From NCBI RefSeq assembly GCF_001552415.1, contig NZ_BCRD01000007.1, forward strand, positions 1 through 64,000: 64,000 nucleotides of DNA, written 5' to 3'. The translations under genes were made by a program, and so were the position numbers. This stretch comes from Corynebacterium xerosis NBRC 16721 = ATCC 373 (GTDB lineage Bacteria > Actinomycetota > Actinomycetes > Mycobacteriales > Mycobacteriaceae). Each line of letters opens with the position of its first letter. Positions within the stretch are counted from its first letter, which is position 1. Below are positions 19,573 through 30,260 of this stretch, one piece after another. The notes under the pieces are model-generated. The model was not told the DNA's origin and searched no databases. It saw nothing but the letters and a program-made list of their open reading frames with translations.

Positions 19573-19660
19573 GCCGCTGGTTCACCTCCCGTGTGAGTGG
19601 GCGTCCGGTTCGCGTGAGCGTTTCGGGGCCCGGTCGTGGTCCGCACCCGGTGGCTGCCGG

Positions 19661-19688
19661 GTATTAGACAACACGAGTGTTCCGTAAA
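19661..19688 (-). promoter_or_regulatory. probable sufR-suf promoter with SufR operator
   Basis: Read on the minus strand: -35 TTTACG (19683-19688), 16-base spacer, -10 TAATAC (19661-19666). The spacer contains the perfect palindrome AACACGAGTGTT (19670-19681; TT-free form AACAC-GA-GTGTT). Its half-site ACAC/GTGT is like the ACACT-type half-site I recall for mycobacterial SufR. Confidence 0.55.
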
Positions 19689-19786
19689 TCGGCCCAGATG
19701 TCCAACGTCATGGCCCCGCGTGTCATGGGCCGGCACCGTTCCCGCGGCCGCGGGCCGCCTTCGGCCGATCGGCGGTCGGGGGCCGC

Positions 19787-19792
19787 TAGACT
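19787..19792 (+). promoter_or_regulatory. -10 box of the leaderless mptB promoter
   Basis: TAGACT ends 6 bases before GTG 19799; TGCCCC between them offers no Shine-Dalgarno sequence. Confidence 0.65.
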
Positions 19793-19798
19793 TGCCCC

Positions 19799-21481
19799 GT
19801 GCCCGAGACTCCCCTCCGCGGCGGCGCCGCCCACTGGATCATCGACGCGTTGCCGCGCATCGGCCGCGCCGGTTCGCGGTCGGCGTCGCTGCACCGCGGC
19901 ACCGAGTCTCCCCTGGCGTTCCGCGTCGATCATCGCGAGCTGCGCCGTTTCACGTGGCTGCGGTGGCTGGGCACGCTCGGCGCGATCCTCGTCCTCGTCG
20001 GCGGCGTCGGGGCGGGCGCGACCCCGGTGGTGGGCAACGTCTTCTGGGAGACTCCGGTCGGTTCGATGCTCGGCCGGATGCTCATTTCGTCGACGATCGT
20101 CACGTTCACGGGCATCGGGATGCTCATCGCGGCGTGGCTCGGCGTCGGCGCTTTCGTGGCCTCGGGCGCGCGGACCCGCGTGACGTCGGTGGACACGGGC
20201 ATGCTGGTGCGCACCTTCGCGGCGTGGGTGATCCCCCTGATCTTCACCGCGCCGCTGTTCACCCAGGACATCTATTCCTATTTGGCGCAGGGCGCCGTCG
20301 TCGACCGCGGCATGGACCCGTATGCGGCGGGCCCGGTGGAGTTGCTGGGCACCGAGGACCCGCTCGCCCGCTCCGTGCCGTTGATCTGGGCGGACTCCCC
20401 CAGCCCGTATGGCCCGACGGCGATGGTGGTGGCGTGGGCGATCGCCGCGGTCACCGATGACGCCGTGCTGCCGTCGGTGTTCCTGCATCGCGCGGTGTCG
20501 GTGGCGTCGCTCTACGTCGTGGCGTGGGCGCTGGTCCGCCTGGCGCAGCGCTGCGGCGTCAGCCCGCAGTTCGCGTTGTGGCTGGGCGTGCTCAACCCGC
20601 TGACGCTGCTGCATCTGGTCGGCGGCGTGCACAACGAGGCCCTGCTGCTGGCGTTCCTGCTCTCCGGCATGGAGCTGTGCCTGGTCGCGCTCCACGGCAA
20701 ACCAATCCCCGGCACACCGGACGATCCCGTCGAGCCACGCTCGCCCGCCTTGAGCCGCAACGGCTGGCTGCTTTTCGCGGCCGGCGTGGCGCTGATCGCC
20801 ATGGCCGGCATGGTCAAGGTGACGGGTTTCGTGGCCCTCGGGTTCGTGGGCATGGCCCTGGCGCGCAGGTTCGGCTTTACGACGATGGCCGTGGCCCGCG
20901 CAGCGGCCGTCACCGCGGCCACCGCCGCGGCAACCATCGTGGCCTTCTGCCTGGCCTCGGGGCTGGGCTTCGGCTGGATCACCAGCCAGGGCGGCGCGGC
21001 GACGGTGCGGTCGTGGATGTCACTGCCCACGCTGCTGGGCATCTCCTCCGGATTCGCCGGTCGCGTGCTGGGCATCGGCGACGTCTCCGAGGCCGCGCTG
21101 TCGCTGATCCGGGGCCTGGGCATCCTGCTGGCGGCGGCGTGGCTGCTGCGCATGCTCTGGGCGACGTTCCGGGGCCGCATCCACCCGCTCGGCGGTTATG
21201 GCCTGGCCATGTTCGCGATGGTCCTGCTCTTCCCGGTGGTCCATCCCTGGTACCTGCTGTGGGCGCTGGTGCCGCTGTCCGGCTGGGCCGACCGTTCCCA
21301 GTTCCGCGTGGCCGTCGTGGCCTACTCCGCGATTTTCAGCCTCACGGTCCTGCCGCGCGGCCTCGGCCTGCCGCCGGGGACCGTGCTGCAGATCTATCTC
21401 GGCTCCATCGCGGCCTTCGTCGCCTCGATGGCGATCATCCTCGCCATCGCCTGGCGCACGAAGGTTTTCCGGCTGCGCTGA
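19799..21481 (+). CDS. mptB: alpha-1,6-mannosyltransferase MptB (GT-C fold)
   Basis: A 560-residue polytopic membrane protein with roughly 13 hydrophobic segments. MptB uses polyprenyl-phosphate mannose to extend the mannan core of lipomannan/lipoarabinomannan at the outer face of the membrane. Family features include TQDIYSYLAQGAVVDRGMDPY with acidic residues in the first large loop and HPWYLLWALVPLSGWADRS near residue 490. Position next to divergent sufR is conserved in Corynebacterium and Mycobacterium, which supports MptB over its paralog MptA. Confidence 0.92.
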   Translation: MPETPLRGGAAHWIIDALPRIGRAGSRSASLHRGTESPLAFRVDHRELRRFTWLRWLGTLGAILVLVGGVGAGATPVVGNVFWETPVGSMLGRMLISSTIVTFTGIGMLIAAWLGVGAFVASGARTRVTSVDTGMLVRTFAAWVIPLIFTAPLFTQDIYSYLAQGAVVDRGMDPYAAGPVELLGTEDPLARSVPLIWADSPSPYGPTAMVVAWAIAAVTDDAVLPSVFLHRAVSVASLYVVAWALVRLAQRCGVSPQFALWLGVLNPLTLLHLVGGVHNEALLLAFLLSGMELCLVALHGKPIPGTPDDPVEPRSPALSRNGWLLFAAGVALIAMAGMVKVTGFVALGFVGMALARRFGFTTMAVARAAAVTAATAAATIVAFCLASGLGFGWITSQGGAATVRSWMSLPTLLGISSGFAGRVLGIGDVSEAALSLIRGLGILLAAAWLLRMLWATFRGRIHPLGGYGLAMFAMVLLFPVVHPWYLLWALVPLSGWADRSQFRVAVVAYSAIFSLTVLPRGLGLPPGTVLQIYLGSIAAFVASMAIILAIAWRTKVFRLR

Positions 21482-21521
21482 CGGCCCATCGGCGGCGCGG
21501 CCGCCCGGGGAGCCGACGGTC

Positions 21522-21532
21522 CGTCGTCAAGC
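21522..21532 (+). repeat. 11-mer copy (CGTCGTCAAGC) after mptB
   Basis: Exact copy 41 bases after the mptB stop, reading CGTCGTCAAGC in the mptB direction. Confidence 0.8.
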
Positions 21533-21565
21533 GCCCCGCCGGGCCCCCGCCCCCGGGGCCTGGCC

Positions 21566-21571
21566 TAGGAT
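21566..21571 (+). promoter_or_regulatory. -10 box of the leaderless ABC exporter promoter
   Basis: TAGGAT ends 8 bases before GTG 21580, with no Shine-Dalgarno sequence in GACCAACC. Confidence 0.6.
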
Positions 21572-21579
21572 GACCAACC

Positions 21580-22527
21580 GTGACCAGGAACACCGACTCC
21601 CCGGCGCTGCTGCTGCGCGGCGTGACCAAACGCTTCGGCGACGTCACCGCCGTCGACGGGCTGGATCTCTCCCTCGCCCGCGGCCGCGTGCTCGCCCTGC
21701 TGGGCCCCAACGGCGCCGGCAAGACCACCACCGTCGAGATGTGCGAGGGCTTCGTGCGCCCCGACGGCGGCGAGGTCCGCGTCCTGGGCCTCGATCCCAT
21801 GCGCGACACGGATGAGCTGCGCACGCGCATCGGCATCATGCTGCAGGGCGGCGGGGCGTACCCGGGCGTGCGCGTCGGGGAGATGGTCGAGCTGGTGGCC
21901 TCCTACTCCGCGGATCCGCTGGACGTGGATTGGCTTCTCGACGTCGTCGGCCTCACCCGTCACCGGGGCACGTCGTACCGGCGCCTGTCCGGCGGCCAGC
22001 AGCAGCGGCTGTCGCTGGCGTGCGCGCTGGTCGGTCGCCCCGAGCTCGTGTTCCTCGACGAGCCGACCGCCGGCCTGGACGCGCAGTCGCGCCTGGCCGT
22101 GTGGGACCTCGTGTCCTCGTTGCGCCGCGACGGCGTGACCGTCGTGCTGACCACGCACCTGATGGACGAGGCCGAGGCGCTGGCCGACGACGTCCTCATC
22201 ATCGACCGCGGCCGCGCCGTGGCGTCGGGCACCACCGCCGACATCACCGGCGGTACCTCGACCCAGGCGACTGTCGTCGAGTTCGACCGAGCGATCGACG
22301 TCCGGGCGTTGGCCGCGCACCTGACCGTGCCGGGCGGCCGGGCAGTCGACGTCGACGCCACGGCCCCCAACCGCTACCGGGTCACCGGCGCTGCGACTCC
22401 GGAGGGCATCGCCGCGATGGCCGGTTGGTGCGCCGACCAGGGCGCGTTGATCACGGAGCTGCGCGTGGCCCGCCGCAGCCTCGAGGACGTCTTCCTGGAC
22501 ATCACCGGCCGAGAGATGAGGAGCTGA
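21580..22527 (+). CDS. ABC exporter, ATP-binding subunit
   Basis: A 315-residue ATPase of the DrrA/CcmA type. Walker A GPNGAGKTT (about residues 42-50), Q-loop, signature LSGGQQQRLSLA and Walker B VFLDEPTAGLD are intact; residues after 220 form the C-terminal extension usual for two-component exporters. It pairs with the permease gene one base downstream. The neighbourhood (mptB before, ctaA after) is conserved in related genera; the cargo is unknown and could be a lipid, heme-related molecule or drug. Confidence 0.94.
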   Translation: MTRNTDSPALLLRGVTKRFGDVTAVDGLDLSLARGRVLALLGPNGAGKTTTVEMCEGFVRPDGGEVRVLGLDPMRDTDELRTRIGIMLQGGGAYPGVRVGEMVELVASYSADPLDVDWLLDVVGLTRHRGTSYRRLSGGQQQRLSLACALVGRPELVFLDEPTAGLDAQSRLAVWDLVSSLRRDGVTVVLTTHLMDEAEALADDVLIIDRGRAVASGTTADITGGTSTQATVVEFDRAIDVRALAAHLTVPGGRAVDVDATAPNRYRVTGAATPEGIAAMAGWCADQGALITELRVARRSLEDVFLDITGREMRS

Positions 22528-22528
22528 C

Positions 22529-23317
22529 ATGGCCCCGACCACCCGCTTCCCCGAGGGCACCTTCGCCCCCGCGCCGAAGCGCGCGCCGATGGGCCGCGTC
22601 CTCGCGTCGCAGACGAAGCTCGAGTCGACGCTGATCTGGCGCCACGGCGAGCAGATGCTGTTGACCATGATCATCCCGCTGGCGATGCTCGTCGGTTTCA
22701 CGCTCGTGCCGGTGCTCGACCGCGAGGCCCCCATCGTCTCGGTGTTCCCGATGGTGCTGGCCGTGGCCACGATGTCCGCCGGGTTCACCGGCCAGGCCAT
22801 CGCCGTCGGCTTCGACCGGCGGTACGGGGCTCTCAAGCGCATCGGCGCATCGGCCTTGCCGAAGTGGGGCATCATCGCCGGCAAGGCGGGTGCGGTGGCG
22901 ATCATGGTCACCGCGCAGTTCCTCATCTTCTCCGCCGCGGCGCTGGCGCTGGGCTACCGCGCCCCCGTCGCCGCCTTCGCTCTGGCCTACGTGGTGACCA
23001 TGTTGGGCACCACCGCCTTCACCGCCATGGGGTTGCTGATGGGCGGCACGCTCGGCGCGGAGCTGATTCTCGGCCTGGCGAACCTGATCTGGTTCGTGCT
23101 GCTCGGTGCGGCGACGTTCGTGGCGGTCGGCCCGGAGCTCGGCGACGGTGCCCGCACGGCGCTGACCCTGCTGCCGTCGGTGGCGCTCACCGAGTCGCTG
23201 ATCGCCGCTTTCGACGGCCGGTTGGCCTGGTACCCGCTGGCCGTCCTGGCCGCCTGGGGCCTGGCGTGCGCGATCGCCGCGACACGCCTGTTCAGGTTCG
23301 AGGCGAAGGGGGATTAG
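22529..23317 (+). CDS. ABC exporter, ABC-2 type permease subunit
   Basis: A 262-residue membrane protein with six likely segments, the first at about residues 45-65 (MLLTMIIPLAMLVGFTLVPV). The pattern matches ABC-2 permeases. GAGGAG lies before the ATG, which is one base after the ATPase stop. A 28-residue cytoplasmic start rich in Pro/Arg/Lys precedes the membrane part. It forms the transport channel of the exporter. Confidence 0.9.
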   Translation: MAPTTRFPEGTFAPAPKRAPMGRVLASQTKLESTLIWRHGEQMLLTMIIPLAMLVGFTLVPVLDREAPIVSVFPMVLAVATMSAGFTGQAIAVGFDRRYGALKRIGASALPKWGIIAGKAGAVAIMVTAQFLIFSAAALALGYRAPVAAFALAYVVTMLGTTAFTAMGLLMGGTLGAELILGLANLIWFVLLGAATFVAVGPELGDGARTALTLLPSVALTESLIAAFDGRLAWYPLAVLAAWGLACAIAATRLFRFEAKGD

Positions 23318-23331
23318 CCGGGGCCACCGGG

Positions 23332-23337
23332 TAGGCT
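23332..23337 (+). promoter_or_regulatory. -10 box of the leaderless ctaA promoter
   Basis: TAGGCT ends 8 bases before GTG 23346; no Shine-Dalgarno sequence. Confidence 0.6.
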
Positions 23338-23345
23338 TGTGAGAC

Positions 23346-24347
23346 GTGAGCGACGCCGACCGTAAACTCCCCCTGTCCTTTCTGCCGTTGCCGACGATCG
23401 GCGCGCAGAAGATCATCGCCCTGCTGGTGCTCATCGCGCAGGCGGGCATCGCGGTCACCGGTTCGGTGGTGCGCGTCACCGGCTCCGGCCTCGGCTGCGA
23501 CACGTGGCCGCAGTGCCACCCCGGCAGCTTCACCCCGGTCGGCGGCGCCGCGCCGTGGCTGCACCAGGCCATCGAGTTCGGCAACCGCCTGCTGACGTTC
23601 GTGCTCGTCGCCCTGACCCTGGCGCTGTTCCTGGCGGTGCTGCGCGCCGGCCGCCGCAAGGCGATAGTCGTGCTGGCGTTCCTCAACGGCCTCGGCGTCA
23701 TCGTCCAGGCGATCATCGGCGGCATTTCGGTGCTCGTCGATTTGAAGTGGTACGCCGTCGCCCTGCACTTCCTGCCCTCCATGGCTCTGGTCTGGCTGGC
23801 GGGAATGGCGTGGGTGAAGATCCAGGAGCCCGACGACGGCCACGAGGTCCGCGTCTACGCCCGCCCGCTGCGCCAGCTCGCTGCGGCGTCCGGTCTCGCG
23901 CTGGTCGCCACCCTGGTCACGGGCACGATGGTCACCGGTGCCGGCCCGCACGCCGGCGACGCCTCGGTGCTGCCGGAGGATCGCCTGCAGTTGCCGATCG
24001 CCGAGCTGTCCCACGTCCACGCCGGCTTCATGTACCTCTACCTCGGTTTGTCCGTCGGCCTGGTCTTCGGCCTCATCGCCCAGAACGCGGAGCCCGCGCT
24101 GCGCAAGTGGGGCTGGTGGCTGGTGGCGCTCATCGCCGCGCAGGGCGCCGTCGGCATGGTCCAGTACTGGTCCGGCGTGCCCGAGGCGCTCGTGCCCGTC
24201 CACGTCGCGGGCTCCGGTGCGCTGACCGCCGTGACCGCCATCGTGTGGCAGCTGGGCTGGCGCCACGCCGGCGGCACGGCCACCGCCACCGGCTCCCCCG
24301 CCGGCGATGCGGAGTACAACTCCCATTCCGCGAGGGTGACCGCGTAG
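23346..24347 (+). CDS. ctaA: heme A synthase (COX15/CtaA)
   Basis: A 333-residue, eight-segment membrane protein that oxidises the C8 methyl of heme O to give heme A for the aa3 oxidase. The conserved pieces are visible: GLGCDTWPQCHPG with the paired loop cysteines, HQAIEFGNRLLT (ExxNR heme motif), ALHFLPS, LSHVHAGFMYLYLG and PVHVAGSGALT with the heme-ligating histidines. It acts after CtaB, whose gene lies 1.1 kb away on the other strand. Confidence 0.96.
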   Translation: MSDADRKLPLSFLPLPTIGAQKIIALLVLIAQAGIAVTGSVVRVTGSGLGCDTWPQCHPGSFTPVGGAAPWLHQAIEFGNRLLTFVLVALTLALFLAVLRAGRRKAIVVLAFLNGLGVIVQAIIGGISVLVDLKWYAVALHFLPSMALVWLAGMAWVKIQEPDDGHEVRVYARPLRQLAAASGLALVATLVTGTMVTGAGPHAGDASVLPEDRLQLPIAELSHVHAGFMYLYLGLSVGLVFGLIAQNAEPALRKWGWWLVALIAAQGAVGMVQYWSGVPEALVPVHVAGSGALTAVTAIVWQLGWRHAGGTATATGSPAGDAEYNSHSARVTA

Positions 24348-24372
24348 GATCTCGGGGCCGCCGTTTCGCCGG

Positions 24373-24378
24373 TAGCCT
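24373..24378 (+). promoter_or_regulatory. -10 box of the leaderless quinone oxidoreductase promoter
   Basis: TAGCCT ends 6 bases before ATG 24385; GGCCGC lies between. Confidence 0.6.
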
Positions 24379-24384
24379 GGCCGC

Positions 24385-25380
24385 ATGCGCGGCATCATCA
24401 TCGAATCCTTCGGCGGCCCCGAACAGCTCGACTTCCGCGAGGACCTCCCCGACCCCATCCCGGGCGACGGGGAGGTCCTCGTTTCCGTCGGCGCGGTGGG
24501 CGTGAATTTCACCGACGTCTACCAGCGCGAGGGCATCTACCCCCGCCCCCTGCCCTTCACCCCGGGGTCGGAGGGCGCCGGGGTCATCCGCGACCTGGGC
24601 CCCGGCGTCGCGGGCGGCCCGGACGGCTGGTCCGTCGGTGATCGGGTCGCATGGTGCAACGCCCCGGATTCCTACGCCGAACTCGTCGCCGTGCCCGCCG
24701 ATTCTCTCGTCGCCATTCCGGATTCCATCCCCGACGACGTCGCCGCGTCGATCCTCCTGCAGGGTTTGACGGCGCATTTCCTGGTCCACGACGTCGGGCG
24801 CCTGTGCCCCGGTAACACCGTCCTGCTCACCGCCGGCGCCGGCGGGGTGGGCCTGCTGCTCACCCAGTTGGCCGTTGCCGCGGGTGCGCGGGTGGCCACC
24901 ATCGTGTCCTCCGACGAGAAGGCGGCCCTGTCGCGCGACGCCGGCGCCGAGCTGGTCCTGCACTACGACGACGACGTCCCCGCGCGCATCCGCGACTGGA
25001 CCGGCGATCGCGGCGCAGACGATCCCGGGGTCGACGTGGTCTTCGACGGCGTCGGCAAGGCCACCTTCGACGTCTCGTTGCAGTGCGCCCGCGTCCGGGG
25101 CCTCGTGGCGCTCTTCGGCGCCGCGTCGGGAGCCGTGCCGCCCATGGATCCCCAGCAGCTCAACCAGCACGGCTCGCTTTTCCTCACCCGACCGCACCTG
25201 CGCCACTTCATCCGCGACCGTGCGGAGCTCTCCCATCGCGCCGGCGAGGTGCTCTCCCGCATCGCCGATGGCACGCTGCGGGTCCGCGTCGGGGACCGTT
25301 TCCCGCTTGACGACGCCGCCGGGGCGCACCGCGCCCTCCAGTCGCGGGCCACGACCGGGTCGCTGGTGCTGCTGCCCTGA
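24385..25380 (+). CDS. qor: NADPH:quinone oxidoreductase, zinc-free MDR family
   Basis: A 331-residue medium-chain dehydrogenase/reductase. The N-terminal GroES-like part has GVNFTDVYQREGIYP and PFTPGSEGAGVI, typical of QOR; the cofactor fold carries LLTAGAGGVGLLLTQLA (about residues 150-167). The zinc-ligand cysteines and the catalytic cysteine of alcohol dehydrogenases are absent, as in QOR. It would reduce quinones with NADPH in the cytoplasm. It converges with ctaB across a strong hairpin. Confidence 0.88.
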   Translation: MRGIIIESFGGPEQLDFREDLPDPIPGDGEVLVSVGAVGVNFTDVYQREGIYPRPLPFTPGSEGAGVIRDLGPGVAGGPDGWSVGDRVAWCNAPDSYAELVAVPADSLVAIPDSIPDDVAASILLQGLTAHFLVHDVGRLCPGNTVLLTAGAGGVGLLLTQLAVAAGARVATIVSSDEKAALSRDAGAELVLHYDDDVPARIRDWTGDRGADDPGVDVVFDGVGKATFDVSLQCARVRGLVALFGAASGAVPPMDPQQLNQHGSLFLTRPHLRHFIRDRAELSHRAGEVLSRIADGTLRVRVGDRFPLDDAAGAHRALQSRATTGSLVLLP

Positions 25381-25427
25381 GCCGGGCACGAGAAAACCGG
25401 GCACGAGAAAGCCGGGCACGGCAAAAC
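25381..25427. repeat. three tandem 15/16-bp repeats after qor
   Basis: GCCGGGCACGAGAAAA, CCGGGCACGAGAAAG and CCGGGCACGGCAAAAC follow each other directly, the last running into the terminator stem. They lie outside genes. Confidence 0.8.
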
Positions 25428-25459
25428 CCCTCCCGGACCGCGAAGGTCCGGGAGGGGTT
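25425..25459. terminator. bidirectional terminator between qor and ctaB
   Basis: A perfect 15-bp stem (AACCCCTCCCGGACC and its complement) with loop GCGAA. On the minus strand it is followed by TTTT, a good intrinsic terminator for ctaB; on the plus strand only TTC follows. Confidence 0.85.
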
Positions 25460-25470
25460 CGTCGTCAAGC
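25460..25470 (+). repeat. 11-mer copy (CGTCGTCAAGC) abutting the qor/ctaB terminator
   Basis: Exact copy starting at the first base after the terminator stem, reading CGTCGTCAAGC in the qor direction. Confidence 0.8.
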
Positions 25471-25495
25471 GAAGGCGCGTGGGGGGATGGCAGGG

Positions 25496-26419
25496 CTAGA
25501 AGCCGGCCATCTCCGCGATGGTCTGCAGGCCGAGCACCGCGTCGACGGACAGGCCGACGCACACCAGGGCGAGGTAGTTGTTCGACAGCAGGAACAGCTT
25601 CATCGGCTTGATCTCGCCGCCGGCCTTCACGGACTTGTGCAGCGCGACGGCGCCCCACATGAACCAGACGCCCGCGAGCACCGACACCGCCAGGTAGACC
25701 CAGCCGGCGGCCGGGATCAGCAGGAAGGTCGTCAGCACCGTCGCCAGGGTGTAGGCGATGATGCGGACCGTGACGTACAGCGGCGGGCGGACGACGGGCA
25801 TCATGGGCACGCCCGCGGCCTCGTAATCCTCGCGGTACTTCAGGCCCAGCGCCCACGTGTGCGGCGGGGTCCAGAAGAAGATGACCAGGAACAGGACGAT
25901 GGCCTGCCACCAGTGGAACCAGCCCGTGACGTCCGGCGCGTTGTCCGTGATGACAGCCCAGCCGACCAGCACCGGCATGCAGCCCGCCGCGCCGCCCCAC
26001 ACCACGTTCTGGTCCGTGCGGCGCTTCAGCCACATGGTGTAGACGAAGACGTAGAACGCGATGGTCAGCAGGATGAACACGCCCGCCAACAGCGAATTGC
26101 ACAGCAGCCACAGCCACAGGAAGCTGGCCACCGTCAGCACCGAGCCGAAGATCATGGCGTTGCGGTTGCTCACCGACTGACGGGCCAGCGGACGCTTGCG
26201 CGTGCGGTTCATGACCTTGTCGATGTCCGAATCGGCGACCATGTTGAACGTGTTCGCCGCGGCGGCGCCCATCCAACCGCCCACCAGGGTCAGCAGAATG
26301 AAGCCGACGTGGACCTTGCCGCGGTCGGCCTGCAGCATCGCCGGAATCGCGGCGACCAGAAGCAGTTCGATAACCCGGGGCTTGGTCAGCGCCACGTACG
26401 CCTTGACGGTGTCCAGCAA
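25496..26419 (-). CDS. ctaB: protoheme IX farnesyltransferase (heme O synthase)
   Basis: A 307-residue UbiA-type prenyltransferase with nine likely membrane segments. It adds a farnesyl group to heme B, making heme O for CtaA. The first Asp-rich motif [15 protein letters not shown] (about residues 60-74) and the [20 protein letters not shown] region are as in the family. The start is TTG 26419, with AGAGGA 6 bases upstream; an ATG slightly further upstream is out of frame. Confidence 0.96.
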   Translation of the reverse strand: MLDTVKAYVALTKPRVIELLLVAAIPAMLQADRGKVHVGFILLTLVGGWMGAAAANTFNMVADSDIDKVMNRTRKRPLARQSVSNRNAMIFGSVLTVASFLWLWLLCNSLLAGVFILLTIAFYVFVYTMWLKRRTDQNVVWGGAAGCMPVLVGWAVITDNAPDVTGWFHWWQAIVLFLVIFFWTPPHTWALGLKYREDYEAAGVPMMPVVRPPLYVTVRIIAYTLATVLTTFLLIPAAGWVYLAVSVLAGVWFMWGAVALHKSVKAGGEIKPMKLFLLSNNYLALVCVGLSVDAVLGLQTIAEMAGF

Positions 26420-26744
26420 AGGGGGTCCTCTCGCATGAGTTGAAGCTCCAACCCAATCGGTCGGGCGGAAGGCCGGAAAAGTTCCCGGACCCGCGCGACG
26501 TCACGGAAACGGCCGGGCGGGCGAACGCGTCAGCGCCGACAACCCGGGACCCGGCAATGGTAGCGCCTGACCGATGCCCCGGCGGGCACCGGGGCCGCGT
26601 GCCGCGCGGCGGCTCGGCTCCGGCGCGATCGGGCGGCTTCGCGCTGTTGCCAATAGTTCCCGCGCGCGGGGCCCGGAATTGCCGCGCGCTAGGCATACAA
26701 TGAAACGGAAAATCATTCGCGAGCGAGAACCAGGAGCATCTATC
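26420..26744. promoter_or_regulatory. divergent ctaB / tkt control region
   Basis: 325 bases without a gene. A good -10, TACAAT (26696-26701), would serve tkt with a leader of about 37 bases; AGGAG at 26732-26736 is the tkt Shine-Dalgarno. On the minus strand TACCAT (26557-26562) is a weak -10 candidate for ctaB. I see no convincing -35 for either and no repeat or RNA gene. Confidence 0.5.
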
Positions 26745-28844
<2,100 letters not shown>

Positions 28845-28884
28845 GCGCCACCCGCCCCATCGGGGTCCCCACCGCCGGGGCCCA

Positions 28885-28932
28885 CCGCCGCCCCGGCCCG
28901 CCGTCGAGCGCGCCGGGGCGGCGGCCCCTTTT
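28885..28932 (+). terminator. terminator / attenuator between tkt and tal
   Basis: A 12-bp stem CCGCCGCCCCGG/CCGGGGCGGCGG (28885-28896, 28913-28924), extended by GGGG/CCCC with a bulge, followed by TTTT. A -10 candidate for tal, TAACGT, lies just beyond at 28939-28944, so tal and the genes after it may have their own transcript. Confidence 0.65.
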
Positions 28933-29030
28933 CGGCGGTAACGTGGACGGCGCACGTCCGCGACCACGGCCGCACCCGGCCCACGAGCCGCATGCGCCGC
29001 ACAAGCAACGAACAGAAGGAAAGTGCACTG

Positions 29031-30149
29031 ATGACCAACCCGAATCTCGACGCCCTCGCATCCGCCGGTACCTCGGCATGGCTGGACGACCTCTCCCGTC
29101 AGCGACTCGACGGCGGTGAGCTGAAGTCCCTGGTCGACGACTACGCCGTGGTGGGCGTGACCACCAACCCGGCGATCTTCTCGTCGGCCATGACCACCGG
29201 CGACGCCTACGACGCCCAGCTGCGCGAGCTGGCCGCGTCCGGCGCCGACGCCGCCGAGACCGTGTTCACCATGGCCATCGACGACGTCCGCCGCGCCTGC
29301 GACGAGCTCGCGGACGTCTCCGCCCGCAGCGGCGGCGCCGACGGCCGCGTCTCCATCGAGGTGGACCCGCGTTTCGCCGACGATTACGACGAGACCATCG
29401 CCCAGGCCCGCCAGTTGTGGGAGCGCGTGGGCAAGTCCAACGCCATGATCAAGGTCCCCGCCACCGACGCCTCGCTGCCCGCCGTGTCGGATGCGCTGGC
29501 CGACGGCATCTGCGTCAACGTCACCCTGATCTTCTCCCTCGAGCGCTACCGCCAGGTGGTCGACGCGTTCATCACCGGCATCGAGCGGGCCAAGGAAAAC
29601 GGCCACGATCTGTCGAAGATCCACTCGGTGGCGTCCTTCTTCGTCTCCCGCGTCGACTCCGAGATCGACAAGCGCCTGGAGGCACTCGGCGGCGACGCGC
29701 TGGCGCTGCGCGGAAAGGCCGGCGTGGCCAACGCCCGTCTGGCGTACCGCGAGTTCGAGCGTTCCTTCGGCGCCGACGCCGAGCGCTGGGCCCCGCTGTC
29801 CGCCGCCGGAGCCAACGCCCAGCGCCCGCTGTGGGCGTCGACCGGCGTCAAGAACCCGGACTACCCGGCCACCCTGTACGTCACCGAGCTCGCCGGCCCG
29901 CACACCGTCAACACCATGCCGGAGAAGACCCTGCGCGCCACCGCCGACGCGGACCTCGACGGCGTCACCGACACGCTGTCGGGCCAGGGCGACGAGGCTC
30001 AGACCGTCATGGACGGCATCGCCGCCGCCGGAGTCGACCTCGACGACGTGTTCGCCGTCCTCGAGCGCGAGGGCGTGGAGAAGTTCGTCGACAGCTGGCA
30101 GGAGCTGCTCGACTCCATCGACGGCCGCCTGCGCGAGATCCGCGGCTAG
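29031..30149 (+). CDS. tal: transaldolase
   Basis: A 372-residue TIM-barrel enzyme that moves a dihydroxyacetone unit between sugar phosphates. The Schiff-base lysine lies in [16 protein letters not shown], and [13 protein letters not shown] near the start is the family signature. ATG 29031 has AGAAGGA 10 bases upstream; an in-frame ATG at 28992 lacks one. Together with Tkt it links the pentose pathway to glycolysis. Confidence 0.97.
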   Translation: MTNPNLDALASAGTSAWLDDLSRQRLDGGELKSLVDDYAVVGVTTNPAIFSSAMTTGDAYDAQLRELAASGADAAETVFTMAIDDVRRACDELADVSARSGGADGRVSIEVDPRFADDYDETIAQARQLWERVGKSNAMIKVPATDASLPAVSDALADGICVNVTLIFSLERYRQVVDAFITGIERAKENGHDLSKIHSVASFFVSRVDSEIDKRLEALGGDALALRGKAGVANARLAYREFERSFGADAERWAPLSAAGANAQRPLWASTGVKNPDYPATLYVTELAGPHTVNTMPEKTLRATADADLDGVTDTLSGQGDEAQTVMDGIAAAGVDLDDVFAVLEREGVEKFVDSWQELLDSIDGRLREIRG

Positions 30150-30170
30150 TTCGGCACCGAGCCGGCGATC

Positions 30171-30198
30171 GCGGCCGGGCCCCGACGGGCCCGGCCGC
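30171..30198 (+). other. perfect hairpin between tal and zwf
   Basis: A 12-bp stem GCGGCCGGGCCC with tetraloop CGAC and its exact complement, no T-run. It may stabilise or process the tal-zwf mRNA. Confidence 0.5.
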
Positions 30199-30260
30199 CG
30201 CCGTGCATCCGGGCCTCCGCGTCCCCTCCGTACCGATCACCTCCCCGAAAGAACCCTTCA

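Noticed and set aside
25381..25427. Short tandem repeats as a CRISPR array
   Set aside because: The units are contiguous with no spacers, and no cas gene is present.
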